Shown here: positions 14,705-23,657 of the stretch, piece after piece
Position numbering within the stretch: position 1 is the stretch's first letter
How the letters are laid out: each line of letters opens with the position of its first letter
Assembly: GCA_902494715.1 (NCBI GenBank)
Contig: CABUUJ010000011.1
Location: forward strand, 1-42,450
Length of the DNA stretch: 42,450 bases
Source: an uncultured Collinsella sp.
Lineage (GTDB): Bacteria > Actinomycetota > Coriobacteriia > Coriobacteriales > Coriobacteriaceae
Direction of reading: 5' to 3'
Notes under the pieces: generated by a model
What the model was told of the DNA's origin: nothing
The model's database searches: none
Seen by the model: only the letters and a program-made list of their open reading frames with translations
Made by a program: the position numbers and the translations under genes

Positions 14705-16141
14705 ATGAATCAGGTGGAGCAGAGCGTTACCGAGTATGTCGACGAGGTCTGGGAGGATGTCGTCGCCGATATCGAGCAGCTGGTGAGTTATCCGTCCGTA
14801 GCCGTTGCTGCCGATGCGGAGCCTAGCGCGCCGTTTGGCCGCCCGGTTCGTGATGCGCTCGATTGCGCGCTCGGCATTGCGCAAAAGCTCGGCTACCAGA
14901 CGAGCGACGACGAGGGCTATGTGGGCATTGCCGATATCCCGGGTCGCGGCGACAAGCAGCTCGCGACCATCTGCCACGTGGACGTGGTGCCCGCCGGCCC
15001 CGGCTGGAACACCGACCCGTTTGCGATGGAGCGTCGCGAGGGATGGCTGCTCGGCCGTGGCGTGATTGATGACAAGGGTCCGGCGGTGTTGTCGCTCTAC
15101 GCCGGTGCCTACCTGCTCAAGCACGGCATTGTGCCGCGCTATACCTTTCGCGCACTGCTGGGCTGCGATGAGGAAGTGGGCATGTCCGACGTTCACCATT
15201 ATCTGGAGAACCACGCAGACCCCAACTTTTTGTTTACGCCCGATGCCGAGTTCCCGGTCTGCAATGCCGAGAAGGGCCAGTTTGGGGCGACGTTTGTGAG
15301 CCCCAAGATCGACGGCGGGCGCATTGTGTCCTGGAGCGGTGCCGAGGCGAGCAACGCCATTCCGTCGCAGTCCATCTGCGAGCTCGCGATTGCCGCCGAT
15401 GAGCTGCCGGCGCCCGTTGAGAACGCCGACCGCCTGGAGATCACGGCGCTTGATAACGGGCATGCGCAGATTTTCGCCCACGGTATTGGCGGCCACGCTT
15501 CGATGCCAGAGGGAACGATCAACGCCGTCGGCCTGATCGTGGCGTATCTGCGCGAGGCCGAGGACGCGTTTGGTGCACGCGACGAGCGTCTGCTGACGCC
15601 TGCCGAGCACGAGTTCGTCAAGTTCCTGGCCTTTGTGCATGCGGATGCCTATGGCCGCGGCCTAGGTATCGATGCGACGAGTCCGGCGTTTGGCCCGCTT
15701 ACCTGCAACGCTGGAGTCATCCGCGTGGCGGATGGCCATATTGAGCAGGTCATCGACGTGCGCTTCCCCGACAGTACGAGTGCCGATACCATCCGCGAGC
15801 AGCTCGACCCGCTCGTGGGCCGTTTTGGCGTGACGTGTCAGCTGGGTCGCGCTAAGGTGCCGTTCTCGGTGTCTGCCGACGATCCGGCCGTGAAGGCGCT
15901 TATTGATACCTATAACGAGTTTACGGGCAAGCATGCTGAGCCCTTTGCTATGGGCGGCGGTACGTACGCGCGCAACTTTGCCCGCGCCGTCTCGTTTGGC
16001 CCCGAGGAGACCGGCCTGGAGCTGCCCGAGTGGGGCGGCCAGATGCACGGTCCCAACGAGTGCGCCAACGAGGACCAGCTCAAGCAGGCGCTCAAGATCT
16101 ATATTGTTGCGATCCTCCGTTTGAATGAATTAGAGCTTTAA
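14705..16141 (+). CDS. M20 family dipeptidase (PepV/Sapep type)
   Basis: Zinc-dependent cytoplasmic dipeptidase. 478 residues, the length of PepV. Metal ligands are visible: H and D in TICHVDVVPAG, D in GRGVIDDKGP, the catalytic and ligand glutamates in LGCDEEVGMSD, D in FTPDAEFP, and the final H in GGQMHGPNECA. The lid domain carries AHGIGGHASMPE, which supplies the dimer-interface histidine. ATG 14705 follows AAGGAGG. A palindrome with a T-run right after the stop probably ends the transcript. Confidence 0.88.
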   Translation: MNQVEQSVTEYVDEVWEDVVADIEQLVSYPSVAVAADAEPSAPFGRPVRDALDCALGIAQKLGYQTSDDEGYVGIADIPGRGDKQLATICHVDVVPAGPGWNTDPFAMERREGWLLGRGVIDDKGPAVLSLYAGAYLLKHGIVPRYTFRALLGCDEEVGMSDVHHYLENHADPNFLFTPDAEFPVCNAEKGQFGATFVSPKIDGGRIVSWSGAEASNAIPSQSICELAIAADELPAPVENADRLEITALDNGHAQIFAHGIGGHASMPEGTINAVGLIVAYLREAEDAFGARDERLLTPAEHEFVKFLAFVHADAYGRGLGIDATSPAFGPLTCNAGVIRVADGHIEQVIDVRFPDSTSADTIREQLDPLVGRFGVTCQLGRAKVPFSVSADDPAVKALIDTYNEFTGKHAEPFAMGGGTYARNFARAVSFGPEETGLELPEWGGQMHGPNECANEDQLKQALKIYIVAILRLNELEL

Positions 16142-16162
16142 GGTCTCGCGGTTTCCCAATCT

Positions 16163-16240
16163 AAGTTGCGGTGGAATAGTTCCTAGAATGGGCCATTTGA
16201 TGGCCAAGCAGGAACTATTTCACCGCAACTTTGTTTTTAT
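16163..16240 (+). terminator. Palindromic repeat of CTAAGTTGCGGTGGAATAG type (copy 2), terminator-like
   Basis: 22-bp arms at 16163-16184 and 16210-16231 match at 21 of 22 positions; the inner part TGGCCA pairs further. The right arm runs into TTTGTTTTTATT, so it works as a terminator for the dipeptidase gene. The outer arm is shared with 12888-12906. The rest of the gap to 16435 shows no coding frame. Confidence 0.75.
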
Positions 16241-16435
16241 TGGTGTAAAAGGCGGGTCATGCTTGGTGGCGGGTTTGTTATTCGTTTGTAAAGGCCGTGC
16301 TGCGCTTGCGGTAAGGGTCTATCAAATGCCCGTAAGAAACCGTAGTTGGCGCGGACGCTGCCCGGTCGGGGCCGTATCTTTCCAAACAGCAAAGCGGGCG
16401 GGGTGCCCGCGAGTCGCATGTATGAAAGGAAGATC

Positions 16436-17374
16436 ATGCTCGATCAGGCTTATTCTCGTCGTCAGTTCCTCGGCCTCGCTGGTGGTCTTGCCAGCATCGT
16501 CGGTCTCGGTCTCGTTGGTTGCGGCGGCTCCGGCGCATCCGACGCCGCCGACAAGGGTAGCGCCGCTGCTGCCGAGTCCGTCTCCGGCGAGGTGACCTAC
16601 GACGGCGCCTCCTCGTTCCAGGCTCTCGTCGAGGCCGCTGCCGAGAAGTTCATGGATGCCAACCCGGACGTCTCCGTCTCCGGCTCGGGTAACGGTTCGG
16701 GCAAGGGCCTGACCGCTGTTGCCGCCGGCACCGTCACCATCGGCAACTCCGACGTCTTCGCCGAGACCAAACTCGAGGCCGACCAGGTCAAGAAGCTCGT
16801 CGACCACGAGGTTGCCGTCGTGGGCATGGGCCCCGTCGTCTCCAAGAACGTGACGGTCGACGACCTGTCCCTCGAGCAGCTCAAGGGCATCTTCTCCGGC
16901 CAGATCACCAACTGGAAGGAGGTCGGCGGCGACGACGCCAAGATCGTCGTCCTCAACCGCAAGGCCGGCTCCGGTACTCGCGCCACCTTCGAGGCTGCCG
17001 TCTTTGGCGACGAGGCTGTCGACTTTAAGGGCGACGCCGAGCTCGACAAGTCCGGCGACGTCCAGACTCAGATGGGCAGCACCGACAACGCCATCTCCTA
17101 CCTCGACTTCTCGCACTTCGACGACTCCAAGTTCAACGCCATCAAGGTCGAGGGCGTGGAGCCCAAGAGCAAGAATGTCACCGACGGCTCCTTCAAGATC
17201 TGGGCGACCGAGCACATGTACTGTGCAAAGGACGCCGACGAGGCTACCAAGGCCTTCCTGGAGTTCATGCTTTCCGACGACGTCCAGGGCAAGCTCGTCG
17301 AGGAGCAGGGCTTCATCCCCGTCTCTGCCATGAAGGTCGTCAAGGACGCCAGCGGCAAGGTCTCCGCTAAATAA
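16436..17374 (+). CDS. pstS: Phosphate ABC transporter substrate-binding lipoprotein PstS
   Basis: Binds phosphate outside the membrane for PstCAB. 312 residues. The N-terminus has a twin-arginine motif SRRQFLG (residues 7-13), a hydrophobic core and a lipobox LVGC with Cys 29, so it is predicted to be a Tat-exported lipoprotein. A Gly/Ser/Ala linker precedes the binding domain. Phosphate-loop elements are seen in GSGNGSGKGL, SDVFAE and RKAGSGTRATFE. ATG 16436 follows AAAGGAAG; the longer frame is not supported. First gene of pstSCAB. Confidence 0.93.
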   Translation: MLDQAYSRRQFLGLAGGLASIVGLGLVGCGGSGASDAADKGSAAAAESVSGEVTYDGASSFQALVEAAAEKFMDANPDVSVSGSGNGSGKGLTAVAAGTVTIGNSDVFAETKLEADQVKKLVDHEVAVVGMGPVVSKNVTVDDLSLEQLKGIFSGQITNWKEVGGDDAKIVVLNRKAGSGTRATFEAAVFGDEAVDFKGDAELDKSGDVQTQMGSTDNAISYLDFSHFDDSKFNAIKVEGVEPKSKNVTDGSFKIWATEHMYCAKDADEATKAFLEFMLSDDVQGKLVEEQGFIPVSAMKVVKDASGKVSAK

Positions 17375-17399
17375 GTAGTCGCCCCCGGAAAGGTTTGCA

Positions 17400-18308
17400 A
17401 TGGCAAAACAGCTGCCAAAGCGCGACCTTGAGAACGTGGGCCTGTGCGTCACGGGCGCGTGCGTAGCGCTCGTGACGCTTGTCGTTGCCGCGCTCATCTT
17501 TATGGTCGCCCAAAAGGGCCTCTCGGCTTTTGTCAAAGACGGCGTCTCGGTCGTCGAGTTTTTCACCGGCACCAAGTGGGACCTGGCCAACACGGCTAAA
17601 AACGGCCTGCCCTACACCGGCGCCCTGCCCCTGATCGTCACCTCGTTTGCGGTCATGGTGCTCTCCACGCTCATCGCGTTGCCCATCGCCATCGGCTCTG
17701 CCATCTTTGCGGTCGAGATCCAACCAAAATTTGGCTCCAAGATCTTTCAGCCGCTTATTGAGCTTTTGACCGGTATTCCCTCGGTCGTCTTTGGCTTGAT
17801 CGGCTTTCACGTTGTCGTCGGCCTTATGAAGAGCGTTTTCCACGTGAGCACGGGCTTGGGTATCCTGCCCGGTGCCATCGTACTGGCCGTCATGATCCTG
17901 CCGACCATGACCACGCTTTCGGTCGACGGCCTGCGCGCCGTGCCCGACAGCTATCGCCAGGGCTCGCTCGCGCTGGGCTACACCCGCTGGCAGACCATCT
18001 GGCACGTGGTGCTCAAGTCCGCCATGCCGTCGCTCATGACTGCGGTCATCCTGGGTATGACCCGCGCCTTTGGCGAGACGCTCGCCGTGCGCATTGTTAT
18101 CGGCGGCATCGAGGCCATGCCGATGTCGCTGCTGTCGCCGGCGTCCACTATCACCACCACGCTCACCACGTCCATGGCGGTCTATGCCGAGGGCTCGGCC
18201 CAGGATGATGTTCTGTGGGCACTCGGCCTGCTGCTGATGGGCATGAGCCTCATCTTCATCCTGATCATCCACCTTATCGGCCGCAAGGGGGCGAAGGCTC
18301 GTGGCTAG
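17400..18308 (+). CDS. pstC: Phosphate ABC transporter permease PstC
   Basis: 302 residues, six predicted membrane helices: one near residues 14-37, then five after about 75. The permease EAA loop is visible as VPDSYRQGSLALGYTRWQTIWHVVLKSAMPSL, and GMTRAFGETLAVRIVIG is a typical Pst permease block. LTGIPSVVFGLIGF also marks PstC. ATG 17400 has GGAAAGG upstream, 25 bp after pstS. Overlaps pstA by 8 bp. Confidence 0.93.
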   Translation: MAKQLPKRDLENVGLCVTGACVALVTLVVAALIFMVAQKGLSAFVKDGVSVVEFFTGTKWDLANTAKNGLPYTGALPLIVTSFAVMVLSTLIALPIAIGSAIFAVEIQPKFGSKIFQPLIELLTGIPSVVFGLIGFHVVVGLMKSVFHVSTGLGILPGAIVLAVMILPTMTTLSVDGLRAVPDSYRQGSLALGYTRWQTIWHVVLKSAMPSLMTAVILGMTRAFGETLAVRIVIGGIEAMPMSLLSPASTITTTLTTSMAVYAEGSAQDDVLWALGLLLMGMSLIFILIIHLIGRKGAKARG

Positions 18309-19227
18309 CACGCGTATCCACATCGACGAGGCGAGGCTCGGGCGCGTCCAAAAGCAGGACCGCTTCGTCACGGGCGTGTTGACGGCGATCGTCGCCATCG
18401 TCATGCTCATCGTCATCTCCATGGTGGCCTATATCCTGTTCGAGGGCATCTCGACGCTGTTCCAGCCGGGCTTTCTCACAGAGCCGTCGCGCGCCAACGG
18501 AACGCAGGGCGGCGTGCTCTACCAGCTGTTCGACTCGTTCTACCTGCTGCTGATCACTCTGATCATCTCGGTGCCCATCAGCCTGGGTGGCGCGGTCTTT
18601 TTGGTTGAGTACGCGCCGGACGGACCCATCCGCGACATCGCCTCCACCGCCATCGAGACGCTGTCCTCGCTGCCTTCCATCGTCGTCGGCATGTTCGGCT
18701 TTCTGGTGTTCTCGGTGCAGCTGGGCTGGAAGTACTCCATCATCTCCGGCGCTGTCGCGCTCACCATGTTCAATATCCCCATCCTGGTGCGCGTGATCCA
18801 GCAGGCGCTCGAGGACGTGCCACAGGCCCAGCGCGATGCATGCCTGGCCATGGGCCTTACCCGCTGGGAGGCCACGCTGCACATCCTGATTCCCGAGGCC
18901 ATGCCCGCCATCGTGACCGGCATCGTGCTTTCGGCCGGCCGTGTGTTTGGCGAGGCCGCAGCACTGCTCTTTACCTCGGGTATGAGCTCGCCGGTTCGCC
19001 TGAACTTCTTGAGCTTTAACCTGTCGAGCCCCACCTGTGCCTGGAACGTGTTCCGCCCTGGCGAGTCGCTCGCCGTGCATATCTACAAGATCTATGGCGA
19101 GGGCAGCCCCGAGGCCCAGCAGATCGTCTGGGGCACCGCGGCGCTGCTGATGATTTGCGTGCTGCTGTTTAACGTAGTCGCCCGTATCGTGGGCAAGCAA
19201 CTGGCAAGGAGGATGACGGCCGAATGA
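18301..19227 (+). CDS. pstA: Phosphate ABC transporter permease PstA
   Basis: 308 residues with six membrane helices. LSSLPSIVVGMFGFLVF, the EAA loop VPQAQRDACLAMGLTRWEATLHILIPEAMPAI and GRVFGEAAALLFTSG are PstA features. GTG start at 18301 inside the end of pstC, with an AAGGGGG-like ribosome site in pstC. Its stop overlaps the pstB start (ATGA), which implies translational coupling along the operon. Confidence 0.93.
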   Translation: MASTRIHIDEARLGRVQKQDRFVTGVLTAIVAIVMLIVISMVAYILFEGISTLFQPGFLTEPSRANGTQGGVLYQLFDSFYLLLITLIISVPISLGGAVFLVEYAPDGPIRDIASTAIETLSSLPSIVVGMFGFLVFSVQLGWKYSIISGAVALTMFNIPILVRVIQQALEDVPQAQRDACLAMGLTRWEATLHILIPEAMPAIVTGIVLSAGRVFGEAAALLFTSGMSSPVRLNFLSFNLSSPTCAWNVFRPGESLAVHIYKIYGEGSPEAQQIVWGTAALLMICVLLFNVVARIVGKQLARRMTAE

Positions 19228-20096
19228 GCGAGATGGGTGTAACGCCCGCAACCGAAGCGGCATCGTCCGAGACCCAGGACTTTTTGTCGAGCGTGGGGGA
19301 GAGCGAGAAGCGCGTGCGCGTGAGCGGCAAGGCCGTGAGCGACGAGGTCGTGCTCTCCACTAAGGACGTCAACGTGTACTATGGCGACCACCATGCCCTG
19401 CACAATACGTCGCTCGAGTTTCACAAGGGCGAGATCACGGCACTCATCGGGCCTTCGGGCTGCGGTAAGTCGACCTTTTTGCGCAGCCTCAACCTTATGA
19501 ACCGCGAGATTCGCGGCTGCCGCGTGGAGGGCGAGATTAACTACCGCGGACGCAATGTGAACACCAGGACCGAGAACACGTACGAGCTGCGTCGCTCCAT
19601 TGGCATGGTGTTCCAGCAGCCCAACCCTTTCCGCAAGTCCATTCGCGACAACATCACGTTTGCGCCCAAGCGTCACGGCATTACCGACCGTGACGAGCTT
19701 GATCGTATGGTCGAGGAGAGCCTGCGCGGTGCAGCGCTGTGGGACGAGGTCAAGGACAAGCTCGACAAGAGCGCCTACGCGCTTTCGGGCGGTCAGCAGC
19801 AGCGCCTGTGCATCGCGCGCACGCTGGCGCTCAACCCCGATGTGATCCTGTTTGACGAACCCTGCTCGGCGCTCGACCCCATCTCGACGTTGGCGATCGA
19901 GGACCTCATGTCGTCGATTGTGGCCGACCGCGCCATCGTCATCGTGACGCACAACATGGAGCAGGCGTCGCGTGTGTCCAACCGCACGGCGTTCTTCTAC
20001 ATGGGCGATATGGTCGAGTACGACGAGACCGACGAGATTTTCCAACGGCCCAAGGATAAGCGGCTGAATGATTACCTCACCGGCATGTTCTCCTAG
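19224..20096 (+). CDS. pstB: Phosphate ABC transporter ATPase PstB
   Basis: 290 residues. Walker A GPSGCGKST, Q-loop MVFQQPNPF, signature LSGGQQQRLCIARTLAL, Walker B VILFDEPCSALDP and H-loop VTHNMEQA are intact. Compared with the usual 250-260 residues there is an extra N-terminus of about 40 (MSEMGVTPATEAASSETQDF...), acidic and probably disordered. Last gene of pstSCAB; no phoU follows. Confidence 0.95.
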   Translation: MSEMGVTPATEAASSETQDFLSSVGESEKRVRVSGKAVSDEVVLSTKDVNVYYGDHHALHNTSLEFHKGEITALIGPSGCGKSTFLRSLNLMNREIRGCRVEGEINYRGRNVNTRTENTYELRRSIGMVFQQPNPFRKSIRDNITFAPKRHGITDRDELDRMVEESLRGAALWDEVKDKLDKSAYALSGGQQQRLCIARTLALNPDVILFDEPCSALDPISTLAIEDLMSSIVADRAIVIVTHNMEQASRVSNRTAFFYMGDMVEYDETDEIFQRPKDKRLNDYLTGMFS

Positions 20097-20154
20097 TCCG
20101 GGACATGCTTGAGGCCCGCGGCGGCCACGGTTGTCACGGGACTGATTGGAGAGA

Positions 20155-20188
20155 CGGGTCATCTCTTTTGGGAGATGGCCCGCCTTTT
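20155..20188 (+). terminator. Intrinsic terminator of the pst operon
   Basis: CGGGTCATCTC (20155-20165) pairs with GAGATGGCCCG (20172-20182), including one T-G wobble, followed by CCTTTT. It lies 58 bp after the pstB stop codon. Confidence 0.65.
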
Positions 20189-20205
20189 GCTCTGCGACCG
20201 AAACG

Positions 20206-20240
20206 ACCGCCACAAAGGGGACAGGCGCCTTCGTGGTGGT
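20206..20240. repeat. GGACAGG palindrome (copy 1 of an inverted pair)
   Basis: ACCGCCACAAAGG (20206-20218) pairs with CCTTCGTGGTGGT (20228-20240) around GGACAGGCG. The same element is found in opposite orientation at 32811-32844. Confidence 0.7.
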
Positions 20241-20300
20241 TTGGGGTGGGGCTCGCTGCTATCATGGACAACGTTGAATTTCTACGAAGGAGCAGGGCAT

Positions 20301-22160
20301 ATGGCGATTCTTTTGGGATGCGATTCCGTCAGCCTAGAGTTTCCCACCAAGCATATTTTCGATAGCGTGACGCTCGGCGTGGGCGAGGGCGACCGTATTG
20401 GTATTGTCGGCAAAAACGGCGACGGCAAGTCGACGCTGCTGAGCGTGCTCGCCGGCACGCTGGAGCCCGATGACGGGCGCGTGACGCACCGTCGCGGCAC
20501 CACGATCGGTCTGCTCGGCCAAAAGGACAACCTGGTCGATACCGACACCGTGCATCATGCCGTCGTGGGCGACACGCCCGAGTACGAGTGGGCGTCGAGC
20601 CCCCGCACGCGCCAGATTCTGGCCGGCCTTATTAGCGATGTGCCCTGGGAGGGCACGGTGGGCGAGCTTTCGGGCGGCCAGCGCCGTCGCGTGGACCTCG
20701 CGCGCCTGCTGATCGGCGACTACGACGTGCTCATGCTCGACGAGCCCACCAACCACCTGGACATGCGCACCATCAACTGGCTCGCGCGTCACTTAAAGGC
20801 CCGCTGGCAGCGTGGCCAGGGCGCCATGCTCGTGGTCACGCATGACCGTTGGTTCTTGGACGAGGTCTGCACCAGTATGTGGGAGGTCCACGACGGCCAG
20901 GTCGATCCCTTCGAGGGCGGTTACTCCGCATATATCCTGCAGCGCGTGGAGCGCGACCGCATGGCCGCGGTTACCGAGGAGCGCCGTCGCAACATGGCGC
21001 GCAAGGAGCTCGCGTGGCTGAGCCGCGGCGCCCAGGCGCGTTCCACCAAGCCCAAGTTTCGTGTTGATGCCGCTCGCGAGCTGATCGCCGACGTGCCGCC
21101 CGTGCGTGACGAGCTGGAGCTCAAGCGCCTCGCCGTGAGCCGCCTAGGCAAGCAGGTTATCGACGTGGTCGACGTGGACGCCGGCTATGCGGATGCCGGC
21201 GGCGCGCCCAAGCAGGTGCTCTCCGATGTGACCTGGCTCATTGGTGCGGGCGACCGCTATGGTCTTTTGGGTGAGAATGGCGCTGGCAAGTCGACGCTGC
21301 TTGACGTGATCCAGGGCAAGATTGAACCCACGCGCGGCCGCGTGAAGATTGGCCAGACAGTGCGCTTTGGCGTGCTGTCGCAGCAGCTCGAGGAGCTCAA
21401 GCCCTACATGGGCGACACGATCCGCGAGGTGCTCGGCAACTATAAGAAGTACTACGTCATCGACGGCAAGGAGACTTCGCCCGAGAAGCTCTGCGAGCGT
21501 CTGGGCTTTACGACGCAGCAGCTCTGGAGCCGCATCGGCGATCTTTCGGGCGGTCAGCGCCGTCGCCTGTCGCTGTTGCTGACGATTCTGGACGAGCCCA
21601 ACGTGCTCATCCTGGACGAGCCGGGCAACGACGTGGATACCGACATGCTCGCGATTGTCGAGGACCTGCTGGACGGCTGGCCCGGCACGCTGATCCTGGT
21701 GACGCACGACCGCTTTTTGATGGAGCGCGTGACCGACCAGCAGTGGGCGCTGCTCGACGGCCACCTGACGCATATGCCCGGTGGCGTGGACCAGTACCTG
21801 CGCCTGTGCAACGCTACCGCCGAGGGCGAGCCCGTGGGCGCGCCGAGCGCCAAGACCGGCACGTTCGACACCGGTGCCGCGGCAGCTGCGGCCGAAAAGC
21901 CCAAGTCGAGCGGTCAGCCCAACGGCCTGTCCAACGCCGAGCGCCAGAAGCTCCGCCGCGAGGTGAGTTCGCTCGAGCGCAAGATGGAGACGCAGCGCAC
22001 CCGCGTTGAGGAGGCCGAGGCAGCAATGGCCCAAGTCGATCCCACCAACTACACGGCGCTCGGCGAGCAGCAGGCAAAGATCGACGAGGCTCACGCTGCC
22101 ATGGACGAGCTGGAGATGGCGTGGCTCGAGGCGAGCGAAAAGCTCGAGGGCGAGGAGTAG
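20301..22160 (+). CDS. ABC-F family ATPase, Uup-like
   Basis: 619 residues, two ABC domains in one soluble chain with no membrane domain, so a ribosome- or nucleic-acid-associated ABC-F protein. Domain 1: Walker A GKNGDGKST (37-45), signature LSGGQRRRVDLARLL, MLDEPTNHLD. The inter-domain linker has the basic RRRNMARKELAWLSRGAQARSTK type of sequence. Domain 2: GENGAGKST (about 324-332), LSGGQRRRLSLLLTIL, LILDEPGNDVD. A C-terminal coiled coil (about 545-619, ERQKLRREVSSLERKME...) is typical of Uup. ATG 20301 with AAGGAG 8 nt upstream; an upstream extension of the frame is rejected because it spans a terminator and a palindrome. Confidence 0.88.
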   Translation: MAILLGCDSVSLEFPTKHIFDSVTLGVGEGDRIGIVGKNGDGKSTLLSVLAGTLEPDDGRVTHRRGTTIGLLGQKDNLVDTDTVHHAVVGDTPEYEWASSPRTRQILAGLISDVPWEGTVGELSGGQRRRVDLARLLIGDYDVLMLDEPTNHLDMRTINWLARHLKARWQRGQGAMLVVTHDRWFLDEVCTSMWEVHDGQVDPFEGGYSAYILQRVERDRMAAVTEERRRNMARKELAWLSRGAQARSTKPKFRVDAARELIADVPPVRDELELKRLAVSRLGKQVIDVVDVDAGYADAGGAPKQVLSDVTWLIGAGDRYGLLGENGAGKSTLLDVIQGKIEPTRGRVKIGQTVRFGVLSQQLEELKPYMGDTIREVLGNYKKYYVIDGKETSPEKLCERLGFTTQQLWSRIGDLSGGQRRRLSLLLTILDEPNVLILDEPGNDVDTDMLAIVEDLLDGWPGTLILVTHDRFLMERVTDQQWALLDGHLTHMPGGVDQYLRLCNATAEGEPVGAPSAKTGTFDTGAAAAAAEKPKSSGQPNGLSNAERQKLRREVSSLERKMETQRTRVEEAEAAMAQVDPTNYTALGEQQAKIDEAHAAMDELEMAWLEASEKLEGEE

Positions 22161-22166
22161 GCGAGA

Positions 22167-22937
22167 ATGATCAAAGCCGCGTTTTTCGATATCGACGGCA
22201 CGCTGCTGAGCTTTAAGACCCACCGGATTCCGGCGTCGGCGCAGCAGGTGCTCGACAGCTTTCACGAGCAGGGGATCGCGTGCGTGATCGCCACGGGCCG
22301 TCCGACCTACCAGATGCCGGACTGGCTGTTCGACCTGGGCTGGGATGCGTACATTACGCTTTCGGGCCAGCACTGCTTTGATGCCGAGGGGGTTTACCGC
22401 AGCTGCCCGATCGATTCGGACGACGTCGCGGTGATTGTGGACCAGGTGGCGCAGGGGCGCTACGACTCGCTGTGCATGCAGGGCGAGAACTCGTTTGTGA
22501 ACCGCCTGTCCGAGCGCGTGGTGACGGCTGGCAGCAACGCGGGAATCGTCTACCACGAGGAGCCGTTTGAGCACGCCTTTGACGCACCGGTCTACCAGTT
22601 CTGCGCCTTTGTGGACCCTGACGACGAGCATATCGTGACCGATGCCGTGTCGCATTCGCTCACCACGCGCTGGTGCGACCTGTTCTGTGACATTATTCCC
22701 GCTAACGGCGGCAAGGACCTGGGCGTGGCGGCGACGCTGGAGCGCCTGGGCATCGACGCGAGCGAGGCGATTGCCTTTGGCGACGGCGAGAACGACCTGT
22801 CGATGTTTGCCGCCGTGGGCACTAGTGTGGCCATGGGCAACGCGCAGGAGACTGTGAAGGCCGCAGCGACCTACGTTACGACCGCCGTAGACGATGACGG
22901 CATCTACAACGCCGCGAAGCACTTTGGACTCGTGTAG
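22167..22937 (+). CDS. Cof-type HAD-IIB phosphatase
   Basis: 256 residues. HAD motif I AAFFDIDGTLLSF, motif II VIATGRP, motif III Lys in GGKDLGVAATLERLGI, and motif IV AFGDGENDLSMFAAVGTSVAMGNA, the hallmark of Cof/YidA sugar-phosphate or nucleotide phosphatases. The C2 cap spans about residues 80-180. ATG lies 6 bp after the ABC-F stop codon with GAGGAG in the end of that gene, so the two are co-translated. Substrate unknown. Confidence 0.88.
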   Translation: MIKAAFFDIDGTLLSFKTHRIPASAQQVLDSFHEQGIACVIATGRPTYQMPDWLFDLGWDAYITLSGQHCFDAEGVYRSCPIDSDDVAVIVDQVAQGRYDSLCMQGENSFVNRLSERVVTAGSNAGIVYHEEPFEHAFDAPVYQFCAFVDPDDEHIVTDAVSHSLTTRWCDLFCDIIPANGGKDLGVAATLERLGIDASEAIAFGDGENDLSMFAAVGTSVAMGNAQETVKAAATYVTTAVDDDGIYNAAKHFGLV

Positions 22938-22944
22938 CTGCGAC

Positions 22945-22972
22945 CCGGCACTTGGGGACACTCCTTGCGGGG
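22945..22972. repeat. Partial GGGAC repeat
   Basis: CCGGCACTTGGGGACA from 22945 repeats bases 10474-10489, and GGGGACACTCCTTGC resembles the second block at 10511. Only one arm is present, so this looks like a decayed copy of the palindrome before tgt. Confidence 0.5.
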
Positions 22973-23019
22973 CGTGTTCCCATTTTGTTTTCGTCCCGCT
23001 CGTTTTGTGAAACACGGCT

Positions 23020-23067
23020 AACTTTTAGGCAAAGTAGTAAGACATGGGCAACTTTTGCGGTAAAGTA
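23020..23067. promoter_or_regulatory. Two operator-like repeats before the DtxR-like gene
   Basis: AACTTTTAGGCAAAGTA (23020-23036) and AACTTTTGCGGTAAAGTA (23050-23067) are direct copies, each an imperfect palindrome ACTTT-N5/6-AAAGT. They lie 53-100 bp before the start codon, where autoregulation would act. CATGGGCAACT within the second copy's flank (23043-23053) recurs at 29487-29497. Confidence 0.55.
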
Positions 23068-23119
23068 AGCCGTGGAAAGTATCCAACGGCTAACTAGCAA
23101 TCATCGCGAAAGGCGGCCC

Positions 23120-23509
23120 ATGGCCCTGCGTGAATCCGGAGAAGACTATCTCGAATCGATCTACGTTCTGTCGCAACGTCAGGGCATCGTGCGCTCGATT
23201 GATGTTGCAGAGTACCTTGGCGTAACTAAGGCAAGCGTTTCAAAAGCTATGGCGACGTTGGAGAACAACGGCTACGTCGAAATGGGCAAGCGAGATGTTC
23301 ATCTGACGGAGCGTGGTCTGGAGGTCGCTCGTCAAATGTGGGAGCGTCACTGCTTTTTCGTGGGGCTGCTGGAGGATGCGGGTGTTTCGGCTGAGGTCGC
23401 GTCGCAAGAGGGCTGCCACATGGAGCACTGCCTGAGCGAGGAGAGCTTTGAGAAGCTAAGATCGATGCTGGGGCGGGACGGTGCTTCGGCGCCAACAATG
23501 ACCGACTAG
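23120..23509 (+). CDS. DtxR/MntR-family metal-dependent transcriptional regulator
   Basis: 129 residues. N-terminal winged helix with the family start ESGEDYLESIYVLSQ and recognition region VTKASVSKAMATLENNGYVEMGKRDVHLTERG. The dimerisation/metal region has RHCFFVGLLEDAG and the ligand block SQEGCHMEHCLSEE. There is no C-terminal SH3-like domain, so it resembles MntR rather than DtxR/IdeR in length. ATG 23120 with GAAAGG upstream. It probably senses Mn2+ or Fe2+; the upstream repeats suggest autoregulation. Confidence 0.85.
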   Translation: MALRESGEDYLESIYVLSQRQGIVRSIDVAEYLGVTKASVSKAMATLENNGYVEMGKRDVHLTERGLEVARQMWERHCFFVGLLEDAGVSAEVASQEGCHMEHCLSEESFEKLRSMLGRDGASAPTMTD

Positions 23510-23657
23510 CACTCCCGCAGCGGCGCGCCTCCCGCGCCGGAACGGTGCGGGACAGCGACCGAGACGAGTGGTCCCACCAACTAAGTCCAACTCAGACAAG
23601 GAACCCCACCAGCAAGCGATGCCCAAGAACCGCCAGCTGTGTCAACGCAGGTCGGGG

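Noticed and set aside
20109..20300. N-terminal extension of the ABC-F protein
   Set aside because: The open frame spans the pst terminator and a palindrome; the ribosome site and the family start both point to ATG 20301.
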